64,000 bases of DNA from Collimonas sp. OK242 (GCF_900107095.1 NZ_FNOR01000001.1:248001-312000); one strand, 5' to 3'; positions 26,039 to 35,071 are shown, counted from the first letter of the stretch. Made by a program: numbers and translations. Notes: a model not told the origin generated them from the letters alone.

Positions 26039-26773
26039 TCAGATTCTTCCTGTCGACAGCCATCTCGCCCAGTCGCTGCTGCCGTTCCTCAGCGCCGTGG
26101 CGGCTGCCTTGTGGTGGTCGTAGCTGATATTGAGATGCCTGACATTCCAGCCATGAGCGGTTTTTTCGCAAATGGCATAACGGGCATGCGGGCTGCCGTT
26201 CTCTATGGTGTGGAAGTAGGGCTGGTCGTCGTCGTAGGCTTGCAAGCCGACACTGCCGGGGTTGACCACCAGGCGTTCGCCGGAGATCGCATGGGCGCGT
26301 GGCTTGTGCGTATGCCCACAGATGATCAGGCTATGCGTGATGCCCGCGGCACGACTCTCGATATCAGCAGCGGCGGCCATGCGGCAGCCATGCTGGTCGA
26401 CCTGCTCAAGGAAGTAAATCAAATCGCCGGCCGGCGTGCCGTGGCACATGAAAACGTCGTCGGAAATAACCAGTGTGCCTGGCAAACCTTTGAGCCAGTC
26501 GCGGTGCGCCTGCGTCGTGTGTTCAAACGCAAACTGATCGCTGGGATGGCCGGCTTGCTGTTCGCAGGCGAGCAACTGGCGCTCGTGGTTGCCGCGAATG
26601 GTCGGCAACTGCAGCGGCATCAGTAAATCTGCGGTCGCAGCCGGTTCCAGCGGTCCCGAGAGGATGTCGCCGGCGTTGACGATCAAATCCACCCCTTGCT
26701 TCTTGATGTCGGCCAGAACGGCTTCCAGGGCCCAGATGTTGGCATGAATGTCGGAAAGAATGGCGAGTTTCAT
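26039..26773 (-). CDS. Calcineurin-like metallophosphoesterase, YfcE/MJ0936 type
   Basis: Predicted metal-dependent phosphoesterase of 244 residues. From ATG 26773 it starts MKLAILSDIHANIWALEAVL, with the metal motif DIHAN at 8-12, GDILSGP near 36-42, GNHE near 65-68, and GHTHKP near 158-163 with NPGSVG near 176-181. These complete the dimetal site. Substrate may be a cyclic nucleotide phosphodiester or a phosphoprotein; this small group is poorly characterised. It stands between the ABC importer and phoH, separated from phoH by a terminator, so it has its own promoter. Confidence 0.85.
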   Translation of the reverse strand: MKLAILSDIHANIWALEAVLADIKKQGVDLIVNAGDILSGPLEPAATADLLMPLQLPTIRGNHERQLLACEQQAGHPSDQFAFEHTTQAHRDWLKGLPGTLVISDDVFMCHGTPAGDLIYFLEQVDQHGCRMAAAADIESRAAGITHSLIICGHTHKPRAHAISGERLVVNPGSVGLQAYDDDQPYFHTIENGSPHARYAICEKTAHGWNVRHLNISYDHHKAAATALRNGSSDWARWLSTGRI

Positions 26774-26814
26774 GGCGTGATTCTTCATGGAAGATGGCGG
26801 GATATCACATCATC

Positions 26815-26859
26815 AAATAAAAACGGGTGCAATTCAACCGAAATTGAATTGCACCCGTT
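26815..26859 (-). terminator. Terminator downstream of the phoH-type gene
   Basis: A perfect 16-bp stem (26822-26837 with 26844-26859), CCGAAA loop on the plus strand, followed on the minus strand by TTTTTATTT. It ends leftward transcription from phoH and perhaps bcp. Confidence 0.93.
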
Positions 26860-26915
26860 CAGCCATCCGGCCAGCGCATCGCTGCGCTAGCTGTCAGCTG
26901 CTCTTACAACACTTT

Positions 26916-28604
26916 TTACAATACATCGCTGGCATGATCCGCCAGACGCGAGCGTTCGCCGCGCGCCAGCGTCACATGGCCGCTATGCGACCAGCCCTTG
27001 AAGCGATCGACGACGTACGTCAGGCCGCTGGAGCCTTCGGTCAGGTAAGGCGTATCGATCTGGGCAATATTGCCGAGGCAGATGATCTTGGTGCCCGGAC
27101 CGGCGCGCGTGACCAGCGTTTTGATTTGCTTCGGCGTCAGGTTTTGCGCTTCGTCGATGATCAGGAACTTGTTGACGAAAGTGCGGCCGCGCATGAAGTT
27201 GAGCGACTTGATCTTGATGCGCGAACGAATCAGATCCTGAGTGGCGGCGCGACCCCATTCGCCGGCATCCGAATCGGATTTGTTGAGCACTTCCAGGTTG
27301 TCGTCGAAGGCGCCCATCCATGGCCCCATCTTCTCTTCTTCGGTACCTGGCAGGAAACCGATATCCTCACCGACCGGCACCGTGACGCGGGTCACGATGA
27401 TTTCGTTGTAAGTTTTGGTTTCCAGCACCTGGGCCAGCCCGGCTGCCAGCGCCAGCAAGGTTTTGCCGGTGCCGGCCTGACCCAGCAAGGTGACGAAGTC
27501 GCAGTCCGGATTCATCAGCAGGTTCAACGCAAAATTCTGCTCACGGTTGCGCGCGGTGATGCCCCACACACTGTTCTTGGCGTGGCCGTAATCGCGCAGG
27601 GTTTGCAGCACCGCCGTCTTGCCGTTGATCTGTGTGACTTGTCCGTAGAACGCGGGTTCGCCGTTTTTCGGTTCAATGAAGACGAACTGATTGACCAGCA
27701 ACGACGGCACCAGCGGCCCACTCAGACGATAGTAGGTATAGCCGCTGCCATGCTTGTTTTCCTGCCAGGACTCGATACCCTTGCCGTGCTTGATCCAGAA
27801 ATCGTCCGGCAATTGCTGAATGCCCGAATACAGCAGATCGGTGTCTTCCAGCACATGGTCGTTGAAGTAATCTTCCGCCGGCAACCCCATGGCCCGCGCC
27901 TTGATGCGCATGTTGATGTCTTTCGACACCAGCACCACGGCACGGCCGGGTGACTCGGCTTCCAGTCCGCGCACCACGCCGAGAATCTGGTTGTCGGCTT
28001 TACCAACCGGCAAACCTTCAGGCAGGTCGGCATTTTGCAGCTTGGTCTGGAAGAACAGGCGGCCCTTGGCGTCCTTGTTGCCGAGTTTCGACAATAGAAT
28101 GCCATGGTCGATCTGATCGTCGACCACGTCGCCCACCAGCGCATCCAGCGAGCGCGATACCTGGCGTGCGTTACGTGCAACTTCCGACATGCCTTTCTTG
28201 TGATTGTCGAGTTCCTCCAGCGTCACCATCGGCAGATAGATGTCATGTTCTTCAAACCGGAACAGGGACGTTGGATCGTGCATCAGCACGTTGGTGTCCA
28301 GCACGAACAATTTGGTCACGCCGGTTTTATCGGCTGCGCGGCTGGTGCTTGACTTCGGGCGGAGGTGGCCGTCAGCCGGTTTCGTGGATTTGTCGGCCAC
28401 GGCACGCGAATTTTCCGCGGGGGCCTTGTCGGTTTTGCGGTTTTCTACTGTTTTGTTGCGCGCTTGCGGAGCAGCTTCTTTATTACGGGTAATCGGTTCA
28501 ACAACGGCGATACGTGGTTTGACGGCTTTGCCGGCTTCCGCTTTTGGATAATCTTGAACGGACAGTAAAGCAGCGGGTTTGGTCGGTAATTTTGGTAAGG
28601 GCAT
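26916..28604 (-). CDS. PIN-PhoH fusion ATPase (PhoH2-like)
   Basis: Protein of 562 residues combining an N-terminal PIN nuclease domain with a PhoH ATPase domain. The first 95 residues are Lys/Ala/Pro-rich and likely disordered. PIN starts at about residue 98 (KLFVLDTNVLMHDP) with further acids in LEELDNH and VSKDINMR. The PhoH domain has Walker A LLGQAGTGKTLLAL (about 371-384) and Walker B FLIIDEAQNL. Related PhoH2 proteins in mycobacteria are RNA helicase-RNases; a similar role in RNA decay is inferred. GAGG precedes the ATG by 5 nt. It lies downstream of bcp with a terminator between, and has its own strong terminator after the stop. Confidence 0.9.
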   Translation of the reverse strand: MPLPKLPTKPAALLSVQDYPKAEAGKAVKPRIAVVEPITRNKEAAPQARNKTVENRKTDKAPAENSRAVADKSTKPADGHLRPKSSTSRAADKTGVTKLFVLDTNVLMHDPTSLFRFEEHDIYLPMVTLEELDNHKKGMSEVARNARQVSRSLDALVGDVVDDQIDHGILLSKLGNKDAKGRLFFQTKLQNADLPEGLPVGKADNQILGVVRGLEAESPGRAVVLVSKDINMRIKARAMGLPAEDYFNDHVLEDTDLLYSGIQQLPDDFWIKHGKGIESWQENKHGSGYTYYRLSGPLVPSLLVNQFVFIEPKNGEPAFYGQVTQINGKTAVLQTLRDYGHAKNSVWGITARNREQNFALNLLMNPDCDFVTLLGQAGTGKTLLALAAGLAQVLETKTYNEIIVTRVTVPVGEDIGFLPGTEEEKMGPWMGAFDDNLEVLNKSDSDAGEWGRAATQDLIRSRIKIKSLNFMRGRTFVNKFLIIDEAQNLTPKQIKTLVTRAGPGTKIICLGNIAQIDTPYLTEGSSGLTYVVDRFKGWSHSGHVTLARGERSRLADHASDVL

Positions 28605-28763
28605 CAGAACCTCGCTTTAAAGATGAAAAAAGTGTTCGCTTTGGTGATAACACGAACCGGACCAAACGGGTGAAGCTACTGCACTACAACTAAAAACAAC
28701 AAAAATATATTTAGAAAACATCAATGGATAACAGGCTCGGATAGGAATTTACAAATTAAAAAG

Positions 28764-28812
28764 CAAAAAAGCCGTTTGGGAAGGCCCTCAGGCCTTGTCC
28801 GCAAACGGCTTC
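28764..28812 (-). terminator. Terminator after bcp
   Basis: Outer arms AAGCCGTTTG and CAAACGGCTT with an inner GGCC-rich hairpin; on the minus strand the stem leads into TTTTTTGC TTTTT. It lies directly after the bcp stop and before the phoH gene. Confidence 0.85.
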
Positions 28813-28833
28813 CAGAAATAATTTTTTTTGAAT

Positions 28834-29304
28834 TCAATGACTTACAAACTCCAATACTTCCTCAACATGCGATGGCACCTTCACTCCACGCCATTCTTTC
28901 ACCAATGTGCCGGCGGCGTCAATCACAAACGTACTGCGCTCGATGCCGCGCACCTGCTTGCCGTACATATTTTTCATTTTCATGACATTGAACATGGCGC
29001 ATAGGGTTTCGTCGGGATCGGCAATCAGGTCGAACGGCAGCCCCAATTTCCCCTTGAAACCTTCGTGAGAGCGAATGCTGTCGCGGCTGACGCCGAATAT
29101 CAGGGTGTTGTTGCGCTGGAATTCCGCGTACAGGTCGCGGAACTGGATGGCCTCGGTGGTGCAGCCTGGGGTATTGTCCTTGGGATAAAAATACAACACT
29201 ATTTTTTGACCGTGATAGTTCGACAACTTGAATGCCTGTTCGCCGGTCATGGCTGCAGAGAAGTCGGGCACCGTCATGTTGATGATGGAAGGATTGTCAG
29301 CCAC
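28834..29304 (-). CDS. bcp: Thioredoxin-dependent peroxiredoxin Bcp (PrxQ type)
   Basis: Reduces hydrogen and organic peroxides using a peroxidatic Cys. GTG at 29304 is preferred over TTG at 29346 because AGGA lies 7 nt upstream and the product is then 156 residues, the same as E. coli Bcp. Peroxidatic Cys48 sits in DNTPGCTTEA. The resolving Cys five residues later in E. coli is replaced (TTEAIQF), leaving only Cys102, which aligns with a non-resolving Cys in E. coli. This suggests a 1-Cys or atypical mechanism. It lies 30-70 bp past arnD in the same direction and may be read through from the arn operon. Confidence 0.92.
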   Translation of the reverse strand: MADNPSIINMTVPDFSAAMTGEQAFKLSNYHGQKIVLYFYPKDNTPGCTTEAIQFRDLYAEFQRNNTLIFGVSRDSIRSHEGFKGKLGLPFDLIADPDETLCAMFNVMKMKNMYGKQVRGIERSTFVIDAAGTLVKEWRGVKVPSHVEEVLEFVSH

Positions 29305-29375
29305 TGTATCGTCCTGTTCATTAAGTTTTGATGAATCGGTTGCCAATCAGGGTCTTGGGCCTCGCCTTGCACTGA

Positions 29376-30329
29376 TCAGCTGTTGCTTGCCTGTGGCTGC
29401 ATGATCATCTCACCCGATCGTCCCGGCAACTCCGCCCATGTGAGAGGGACAGCGGGCAACTCCTGGTCTTTGACGTGTCGATAATAATCCTCCATCGCAA
29501 CCAGATCATAGCCCTGCGCTTGCCAGCCCTGCAGCAATTGTTCAAATATGGGGGCGAGTTTTTGGCCTTCAAGCTCCGCATGCAGAGTAAATACATGATC
29601 GCGCGGCGTTGCGGTCAAGGCCAGGATATGGGCGGCGATATTTGCCGGCGTAAGCTCAACGCCGTTGACGCTTCTGCCCAACAATTCATCCAGTGTCGGC
29701 AGGGTGGTTGGCAATTGTATGCATGCCAGCGTCTTGCCATTCACCTGCAAGCGATGCGGTCCGGCCGCCGCGTCGGCCAGGGCGCCGTCATCATTGAGCA
29801 TGGCGCGGCCATCGGAGGAATAGGCGATGCCGAATTTTTCCAGTTGCTCGAAGGCGTAGGGATTCATTTGCCAGCCGGCGGCGCCGTGGGTTTTCGGCGC
29901 TTTGCCGAAAATCTGCGTGAAGCGATCGAACGAGCGCTGCATCTGCCCGCTGGTCCAGTCGGCGCCGCGCTGCCGCACATGGTCTTGCCACACACGGTGA
30001 TCCCAGGTGTGGACGCCGCATTCGAAGCCGGCGTCGCGTACCGCTTGCATGTAAGTCGCACAAGTCTTGCCGATATCCGGAGCCGGCAGCAGCACGCCGT
30101 ACATCAGGGTCTTGAGGCCGTAATGTTCGACCACCGAAGTGCGCGACACCTTTTGGAAAAAACCAGGGCGTAGCACTTGTTTCAATGCCCAGCCGGTATG
30201 GTCGTACCCTAGCGAAAACAGAAAAGTGGCGCGAGCCTGGTATTTGCCCAGCAGGCGCACCAGGTTCGGTACCCCTTCACGGGTGCCGCGATAGGTGTCG
30301 GCGTCGATTTTTAAGGTGAGGAGGGGCAA
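29376..30329 (-). CDS. arnD: ArnD-type polysaccharide deacetylase
   Basis: Removes the formyl group from undecaprenyl-phosphate-4-deoxy-4-formamido-L-arabinose, giving the undecaprenyl-Ara4N donor. The 317-residue protein starts at TTG 30329 (no ATG is available in frame before an upstream stop) with LKIDADTYRGTREGVP, which matches the E. coli ArnD start IDVDTFRGTREGVP closely. NodB-homology motifs are the first Asp pair, HTWDH near 118-122 and AAGWQMNP near 160-167. The C-terminal 40 residues extend past the E. coli protein. It is the last gene of the arn operon, with bcp next. Confidence 0.92.
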   Translation of the reverse strand: MPLLTLKIDADTYRGTREGVPNLVRLLGKYQARATFLFSLGYDHTGWALKQVLRPGFFQKVSRTSVVEHYGLKTLMYGVLLPAPDIGKTCATYMQAVRDAGFECGVHTWDHRVWQDHVRQRGADWTSGQMQRSFDRFTQIFGKAPKTHGAAGWQMNPYAFEQLEKFGIAYSSDGRAMLNDDGALADAAAGPHRLQVNGKTLACIQLPTTLPTLDELLGRSVNGVELTPANIAAHILALTATPRDHVFTLHAELEGQKLAPIFEQLLQGWQAQGYDLVAMEDYYRHVKDQELPAVPLTWAELPGRSGEMIMQPQASNS

Positions 30330-30385
30330 GTTGTTTGGGCTAGTAGCAAGGATTGGAACACGTGCGCCGAGTCATTTAACCCCTT

Positions 30386-30412
30386 GTCATCCCCGCACGC
30401 GCGGGGACGACG
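30386..30412. repeat. Extragenic palindromic repeat, copy 1
   Basis: GTCATCCCCGC (30386-30396) faces GCGGGGACGAC (30401-30411) in the gap between the ArnA dehydrogenase gene and arnD. A second copy in the opposite sense of asymmetry is at 59351-59378. The element belongs to the GTCATCCCCGCG-type repeats widespread in proteobacteria. Confidence 0.75.
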
Positions 30413-30434
30413 CAAGAGGTACTGGAGATAAGGT

Positions 30435-31490
30435 TTAATCCATCAAGGCGCGAGCTTCGGCCACCTGGCCGCGATACGCATCAAAAATATTGCGCAAGGT
30501 GTCGGCCATGGTGGTGGTCGGCTGCCAGTTCAGTTCATCGCATGTGTTGGTGATTTTCGGCACGCGATTTTGCACGTCTTGATAACCTTTGCCGTAATAC
30601 GCAGCTGAAGTGGTCTCGATCAGCTTGACCTTCTTCGCCGAGTCGGCGTATTCAGGATATTCGGCAGCCAGTTTCAACATCATGTCGGCCAGGTCGCGGA
30701 TCGAGTAGTTGTTGACCGGATTGCCGATGTTGTAGATCTTGCCGCTGGCAATGCCATCCTTGTTGGCGATGATCTTGATCAGGGCGTCGATGCCGTCATC
30801 GATGTAAGTGAACGCACGTTTTTGCTGGCCGCCATCGACCAGGGAGATATTCTCGCCGCGCACGATATGGCCGAAGAACTGCGTGACTACGCGTGAGCTG
30901 CCTTCCTTCGGCGTATGGATCGAATCGAGGCCGGCGCCGATCCAGTTGAACGGACGGAACAGCGTGAAATTCAAGCCTTCTTCCATGCCATAGCCCCAGA
31001 TCACGCGATCCATCAATTGCTTGGCGCAGGAGTAGATCCAGCGCGGCTTGTTGATCGGGCCGCAGATCAGTTCGGATTGCTCCGGATCGAATTCCTCGTC
31101 ATGGCACATGCCATACACTTCCGAAGTCGACGGGAATACCAGGTGCTTGCCGTACTTGGCAGCCGAACGCACGATAGGCAGGTTGGCTTCAAAGTCCAGT
31201 TCGAATACGCGCAGCGGCTGCTTGACATAAGTGGATGGCGTGGCGATCGCCACCAGCGGCAGGATCACATCGCATTTCTTGACATGGTACTCAACCCATT
31301 CCTTGTTGATGGTGATGTCACCCTCGAAGAAATGCATGCGCGACTTATAGGCATCGTTGTCCAGCAGATCGCGGATGCGGTCGGTCATCATGTCCATGCC
31401 GTAGACGTGCCAGTCGGTGGTTTCCAGGATACGCTTGGACAGGTGGTGGCCGATGAAACCGTTGACGCCGAGGATGAGGACTTTTTTCAT
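30435..31490 (-). CDS. arnA: UDP-glucuronate decarboxylating dehydrogenase (ArnA C-terminal domain as a separate protein)
   Basis: Short-chain dehydrogenase of 351 residues equal to residues ~305-660 of E. coli ArnA: it oxidises UDP-glucuronate and decarboxylates it to UDP-4-keto-pentose. NAD-binding GVNGFIGHHL is at 8-17, active-site Ser/Glu in FPSTSEVYG, the YxxxK motif in IYSCAKQ, and the decarboxylase-specific Arg in GKGYQDVQNR. In enterobacteria this is fused to the formyltransferase; here it is a stand-alone gene 97 bp after the formyltransferase gene. It is not a generic epimerase: the FTLFRPFNWIG stretch and the GYQDV motif are ArnA-specific. Confidence 0.9.
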   Translation of the reverse strand: MKKVLILGVNGFIGHHLSKRILETTDWHVYGMDMMTDRIRDLLDNDAYKSRMHFFEGDITINKEWVEYHVKKCDVILPLVAIATPSTYVKQPLRVFELDFEANLPIVRSAAKYGKHLVFPSTSEVYGMCHDEEFDPEQSELICGPINKPRWIYSCAKQLMDRVIWGYGMEEGLNFTLFRPFNWIGAGLDSIHTPKEGSSRVVTQFFGHIVRGENISLVDGGQQKRAFTYIDDGIDALIKIIANKDGIASGKIYNIGNPVNNYSIRDLADMMLKLAAEYPEYADSAKKVKLIETTSAAYYGKGYQDVQNRVPKITNTCDELNWQPTTTMADTLRNIFDAYRGQVAEARALMD

Positions 31491-31587
31491 AGTGATCTAT
31501 TGTTGTTGGATTGGAATTCCGCGAGGCGGAATTTCAAACGCCGCAGTTCTTGGCGGGCAGCTTGCCCGCAGAATCATGCAGCCGGTT

Positions 31588-32496
31588 TTATAACAGGATG
31601 TTTTGTAATGCTTCTGGCGTAACGGTCCGACCATCCGCCAGCAATTCGTTAATCAACAGCGCGCGGCCATCGCCGCAAACGCCAACAATGCGATTATCCA
31701 CTACCGCCAAGCCGCGCGGCAAATTTGCAGGCAGATTTTCGGTCAAGTTGGCTGGTAATTGTGCCTTTCCGATAATAAAAGTGCGCTCTTTGACAATAGT
31801 CCATGCGCCGGGGTAGGGCGGCGCAACCGCGCGATACAGGTTGTAGACTTCATGCGCAGGCTGGTTCCAGTCGATTTTGCCGTCTTCCGGTTTGCGGCCG
31901 CCGAAATAACTGCCTTGCGACAGGTCGTTCGGCAATGTGGGGATGTTCCCTGCCAACATGGCAGGCAGCACGTTCCACAGTGTCTGTTCGGCGGCAACCA
32001 CGACCTTGCCGAATACTTCGTAGGCGGTGTCGTCGGGAAGAATCGGCACCGAGGTTTGCGCGACAATTGCGCCGGCGTCGGGCTTGGCGGCCATTTCATG
32101 CAGCGTGGCGCCGGTTTCGGTTGCGCCATGCAAGACCGCCCAATTGATGGGCACCCGGCCGCGATATTTCGGCAGCAGCGAGCCATGCATATTGTAAGCA
32201 CCGTGTTTGGCCAGCGCCAGCAAGGCGACCGGCAGCATATGGCGGTAATAGAAACTGAAGATGAAATCCGGTTGCAAGGCAGCAACCCGGGCCAGCAATT
32301 CAGGCGCGGCAGGATCGCTCGGGGCGATCGCTGGAATCCCGTGTTGCTTGCACAATTCAGAGACCGATTCGAACCAGATGGTTTCCTGCGGATTGTCCTC
32401 GTGGGTGACGACCAGCGCGATGTCGACGCCGCGCGCCAGCAAGACTTTCAGGCAGCGCACACCGACATTGTGATAGGCGAAAACGACTGCTCTCAT
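31588..32496 (-). CDS. arnA: UDP-Ara4N formyltransferase (ArnA N-terminal domain as a separate protein)
   Basis: Transfers a formyl group from N10-formyltetrahydrofolate to UDP-Ara4N. The 302-residue protein corresponds to the N-terminal half of E. coli ArnA, and catalytic Asn102, His104 (MHGSLLPKYRG) and Asp140 (KPDAGA) fall at exactly the E. coli numbers. The start overlaps the arnC stop by 4 bp (ATGA). A C-terminal sub-domain (about 205-300) contains a curious near-repeat, LPANLTENLPANLPRG. Two perfect small hairpins lie in the 97-bp gap to the dehydrogenase gene (31515-31533 and 31552-31568), possibly modulating downstream expression. Confidence 0.92.
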   Translation of the reverse strand: MRAVVFAYHNVGVRCLKVLLARGVDIALVVTHEDNPQETIWFESVSELCKQHGIPAIAPSDPAAPELLARVAALQPDFIFSFYYRHMLPVALLALAKHGAYNMHGSLLPKYRGRVPINWAVLHGATETGATLHEMAAKPDAGAIVAQTSVPILPDDTAYEVFGKVVVAAEQTLWNVLPAMLAGNIPTLPNDLSQGSYFGGRKPEDGKIDWNQPAHEVYNLYRAVAPPYPGAWTIVKERTFIIGKAQLPANLTENLPANLPRGLAVVDNRIVGVCGDGRALLINELLADGRTVTPEALQNILL

Positions 32497-33449
32497 GATG
32501 TCTCTTTATCCTCGGCCGAGGATTGCTCCAGCATGGCTTGCACCACAAAACGCGGCCGTGCCCGCACTTGCTGATAAATACGGCCGACGTATTCGCCGAC
32601 CAGGCCGATGCCGAACAGGATCATGCCCATCAGGAAGAAGGCAAACGCGAACAGCGTAAACACGCCTTGCACCTCGGCGCCGAACAGGAAGCGACGCATC
32701 ACCAGAACCGCAAACAGCGCCGCGGAAGCGAACGAGAGGATGATCCCGATCAGCGAAAACAGCTGCAAGGGCACAATCGAAAAGCCGGTCACCAGATCGA
32801 AATTCAGGCGGATCAGGCTATACAGCGAGTACTTCGATTCGCCGGCCGAGCGCTCTTCGTGCTCGACCACGATTTCGGTGTCCTTGCGGGCGAAGGTGTA
32901 AGCCAGCGCCGGCACGAAGGTGTTGACTTCCTTGCATTGGTTGATCAGGTCGACCACGTTGCGGCCATAAGCACGCAGCATGTTGCCCTGATCCGTCATC
33001 TTGATGCCGGTGATTTTTTCGCGCAGCACATTCATGGCCTTGGAGGCAATCGTGCGCCAGGCTGAATCCTGGCGTTTGCGGCGGATCGAGCCGACGTAAT
33101 CGTAGCCCTCGCGCATCTTGGCGACCAGGTTGCCGATTTCTTCCGGCGGATTTTGCAGGTCGGCGTCGAGCGTCACGACAATTTCGCCGCGGCTGGCTTC
33201 AAAGCCGGCCAGTATCGCCATATGCTGGCCGAAATTGCCGTTGAACAGGACCACCCTGGTTACGTCCGGGCGCAAGCGGAATTGCTCGGCCAGCAGCGCC
33301 GCCGATTTGTCGCGGCTGCCGTCGTTGACGTACAGGATTTCATAGCTGATGCCAAGTGCGTCAAGCGCCGGGTAGAGGCGTTCGAACAGTTTGGCGAGGC
33401 CCGATTCCTCGTTGTATACCGGGATGACGACGGAAAGTTCTGGTTTCAT
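32493..33449 (-). CDS. arnC: Undecaprenyl-phosphate Ara4FN transferase ArnC
   Basis: GT2-family inner-membrane transferase moving Ara4-formyl-N from UDP onto undecaprenyl phosphate. From ATG 33449 it has 318 residues; a TTG one codon earlier is possible. The catalytic domain has VVIPVYNEESGL near residues 7-18, LDADLQNPPEEIGN (DXD-type) near 95-108 and the RKRQDSAWRT region. Two C-terminal membrane helices (about 232-260 and 267-290) anchor it. It overlaps the formyltransferase gene and begins 11 bp after the arnB stop. Confidence 0.95.
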   Translation of the reverse strand: MKPELSVVIPVYNEESGLAKLFERLYPALDALGISYEILYVNDGSRDKSAALLAEQFRLRPDVTRVVLFNGNFGQHMAILAGFEASRGEIVVTLDADLQNPPEEIGNLVAKMREGYDYVGSIRRKRQDSAWRTIASKAMNVLREKITGIKMTDQGNMLRAYGRNVVDLINQCKEVNTFVPALAYTFARKDTEIVVEHEERSAGESKYSLYSLIRLNFDLVTGFSIVPLQLFSLIGIILSFASAALFAVLVMRRFLFGAEVQGVFTLFAFAFFLMGMILFGIGLVGEYVGRIYQQVRARPRFVVQAMLEQSSAEDKETS

Positions 33450-33459
33450 CAAGCGCTTG

Positions 33460-34602
33460 TCAGTTTTGTTGAAGCACGGATTTTACCGCCGAAACTGCAC
33501 GTTCGACATCGTTCTTCGTCATCACATTAAACATTGGCAGCGAGACGATCAGACGGCCGACCTTTTCCGCGACCGGGAACATGCCTTCCTTGAAGCCGCG
33601 TGCGCGGTACATGCTGAGCAGGTGGATCGCCGGATAGTGGTAGCCGATGCCGATGCCGCGCTCCTGCATCTGCTCCATGAAGCTGGCGCGCGCCGGCTTG
33701 CCGTCCTTGCGCTCCGGCAGCACCAGCTGAAACATGTGCCAGTTGCTGTTGTCGAAATCGGCGACCGGCAGCTGAGCGCCGTACTTTGCTTCAAAATCGC
33801 TGCCGAAACAGCTGAAGTAGTACTGTGCCAGTTCGCGCCGATGGGCTGTAATCGCCTCGATATGGGCAAACTGGCCGAGGCCGATGGCTGCCGCAACGTC
33901 GGTCATGTTGAATTTGCCGCCCAGGACATCGACATCGAGACCATCGTAGCCGCTGCGGGTAACGCCTTGCAGGCGGTATTTTTCCGCCAGGCGCGCTTCT
34001 TCGGCATTGTTCAGCACCAGGCAGCCGCCTTCGGATGAGGTGATGTTCTTGTTGGCCTGGAAGCTGAACGAGACAAAATCGCCGAAAGAGCCGATGCGTT
34101 TGCCGTTCCAGGTCGATCCCAGCGCTTGCGCGGCGTCTTCCACCACGCGCAAATCATGTTTTTTTGCCAGCGCGTACAGGCGATCCATATCCACCGGCAG
34201 ACCCGACAGGTAGACCGGAATGATGGCCTTGGTGCGCGGCGTGATCGCGGCCTCGACCTGGGCCAGGTCGATATTGCGGGTGACCGGGTCGATGTCGGCG
34301 AACACCGGCGTGGCGCCGGTTTCAATAATCACGTTGGCCGTGGCAACCCAGGAAATCGGGGTGGTGATGACTTCATCGCCGGCGCCGATGCCAGCGATGC
34401 GCAAGGCGATTTCCATGGTGCAGGTGCCGGAATTGAAGGTGCGCACCGGACGGCCGCCGAAATACTCGGACAGTTGCGCTTCGAACGCCTGCACCTTGGG
34501 GCCGCTGGTAATCCAACCGGAACGCAAGACATCGCCGACCGCTGCGATCGTGGCTTCGTCGATGGTGGGTTTGGCAAACGGCAGGAAGGGTTGTTGGCTC
34601 AT
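33460..34602 (-). CDS. arnB: UDP-4-keto-pentose aminotransferase ArnB
   Basis: PLP-dependent DegT/DnrJ/EryC1 enzyme of 380 residues that transaminates UDP-4-keto-arabinose to UDP-Ara4N. The PLP Lys is Lys185 in SFQANKNITSSEGG, and the conserved EDAAQALGS is near 165-173. The protein starts MSQQPFLPFAKPTIDEA, as expected for ArnB. It sits between the flippase-like gene and arnC; together with both ArnA parts it makes the sugar nucleotide. Confidence 0.95.
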   Translation of the reverse strand: MSQQPFLPFAKPTIDEATIAAVGDVLRSGWITSGPKVQAFEAQLSEYFGGRPVRTFNSGTCTMEIALRIAGIGAGDEVITTPISWVATANVIIETGATPVFADIDPVTRNIDLAQVEAAITPRTKAIIPVYLSGLPVDMDRLYALAKKHDLRVVEDAAQALGSTWNGKRIGSFGDFVSFSFQANKNITSSEGGCLVLNNAEEARLAEKYRLQGVTRSGYDGLDVDVLGGKFNMTDVAAAIGLGQFAHIEAITAHRRELAQYYFSCFGSDFEAKYGAQLPVADFDNSNWHMFQLVLPERKDGKPARASFMEQMQERGIGIGYHYPAIHLLSMYRARGFKEGMFPVAEKVGRLIVSLPMFNVMTKNDVERAVSAVKSVLQQN

Positions 34603-34687
34603 ATTGGTTGTGAAATCCGATGTAAGTTTGGCGGAAATGGCGGCGAAATCAGTGGCGAACTAATCGACAGCTTATGTAAATACAAGT

Positions 34688-35059
34688 TTAACTGCGGGTC
34701 AGCATCACCACGCCGACGATAATGACGCCGATTGCCATCAGCCGTTGCGCCGATACCGCTTCGCCCAGGAAATACCAGGCGCCCGCGGCGCTGATGATAT
34801 AGCCCAGCGACAGCATGGGATAGGCGATGGTGACGTCAACCCGCGACAGGCCGATGATCCAGACCACCACCGAGATGACGTAGCAGGTCAGGCCGGCGAG
34901 GATCGGCAACTGGGTGGCCAGCTTGATGCCGGTGGCAAACCAGTTTTGCGGCGTCAGGCTGATGACGCCGACCGCGTTGGTGCCGGCTTTCAGCAAGAGT
35001 TGCGCAGCTGCGTTGAGGCAGACGCCGGCGAAGATAAAGGCAAATGTGGTCAGATTCAT
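34688..35059 (-). CDS. arnE: Small DMT/SMR-type membrane protein, probable Ara4N flippase subunit
   Basis: A 123-residue, four-helix membrane protein starting MNLTTFAFIFAGVCLNAAAQLLLKAG, like EmrE/EamA small transporters. In E. coli the undecaprenyl-P-Ara4N flippase is the ArnE-ArnF pair; here only one such gene lies in the operon, so it may act as a homodimer, or its partner lies elsewhere. TM4 ends GVVMLTRS. The symbol is by context and general resemblance, and ArnF-like is equally possible. It sits 12 bp from arnT and 85 bp before arnB. Confidence 0.8.
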   Translation of the reverse strand: MNLTTFAFIFAGVCLNAAAQLLLKAGTNAVGVISLTPQNWFATGIKLATQLPILAGLTCYVISVVVWIIGLSRVDVTIAYPMLSLGYIISAAGAWYFLGEAVSAQRLMAIGVIIVGVVMLTRS

Positions 35060-35071
35060 GTGTGTCGCTGG

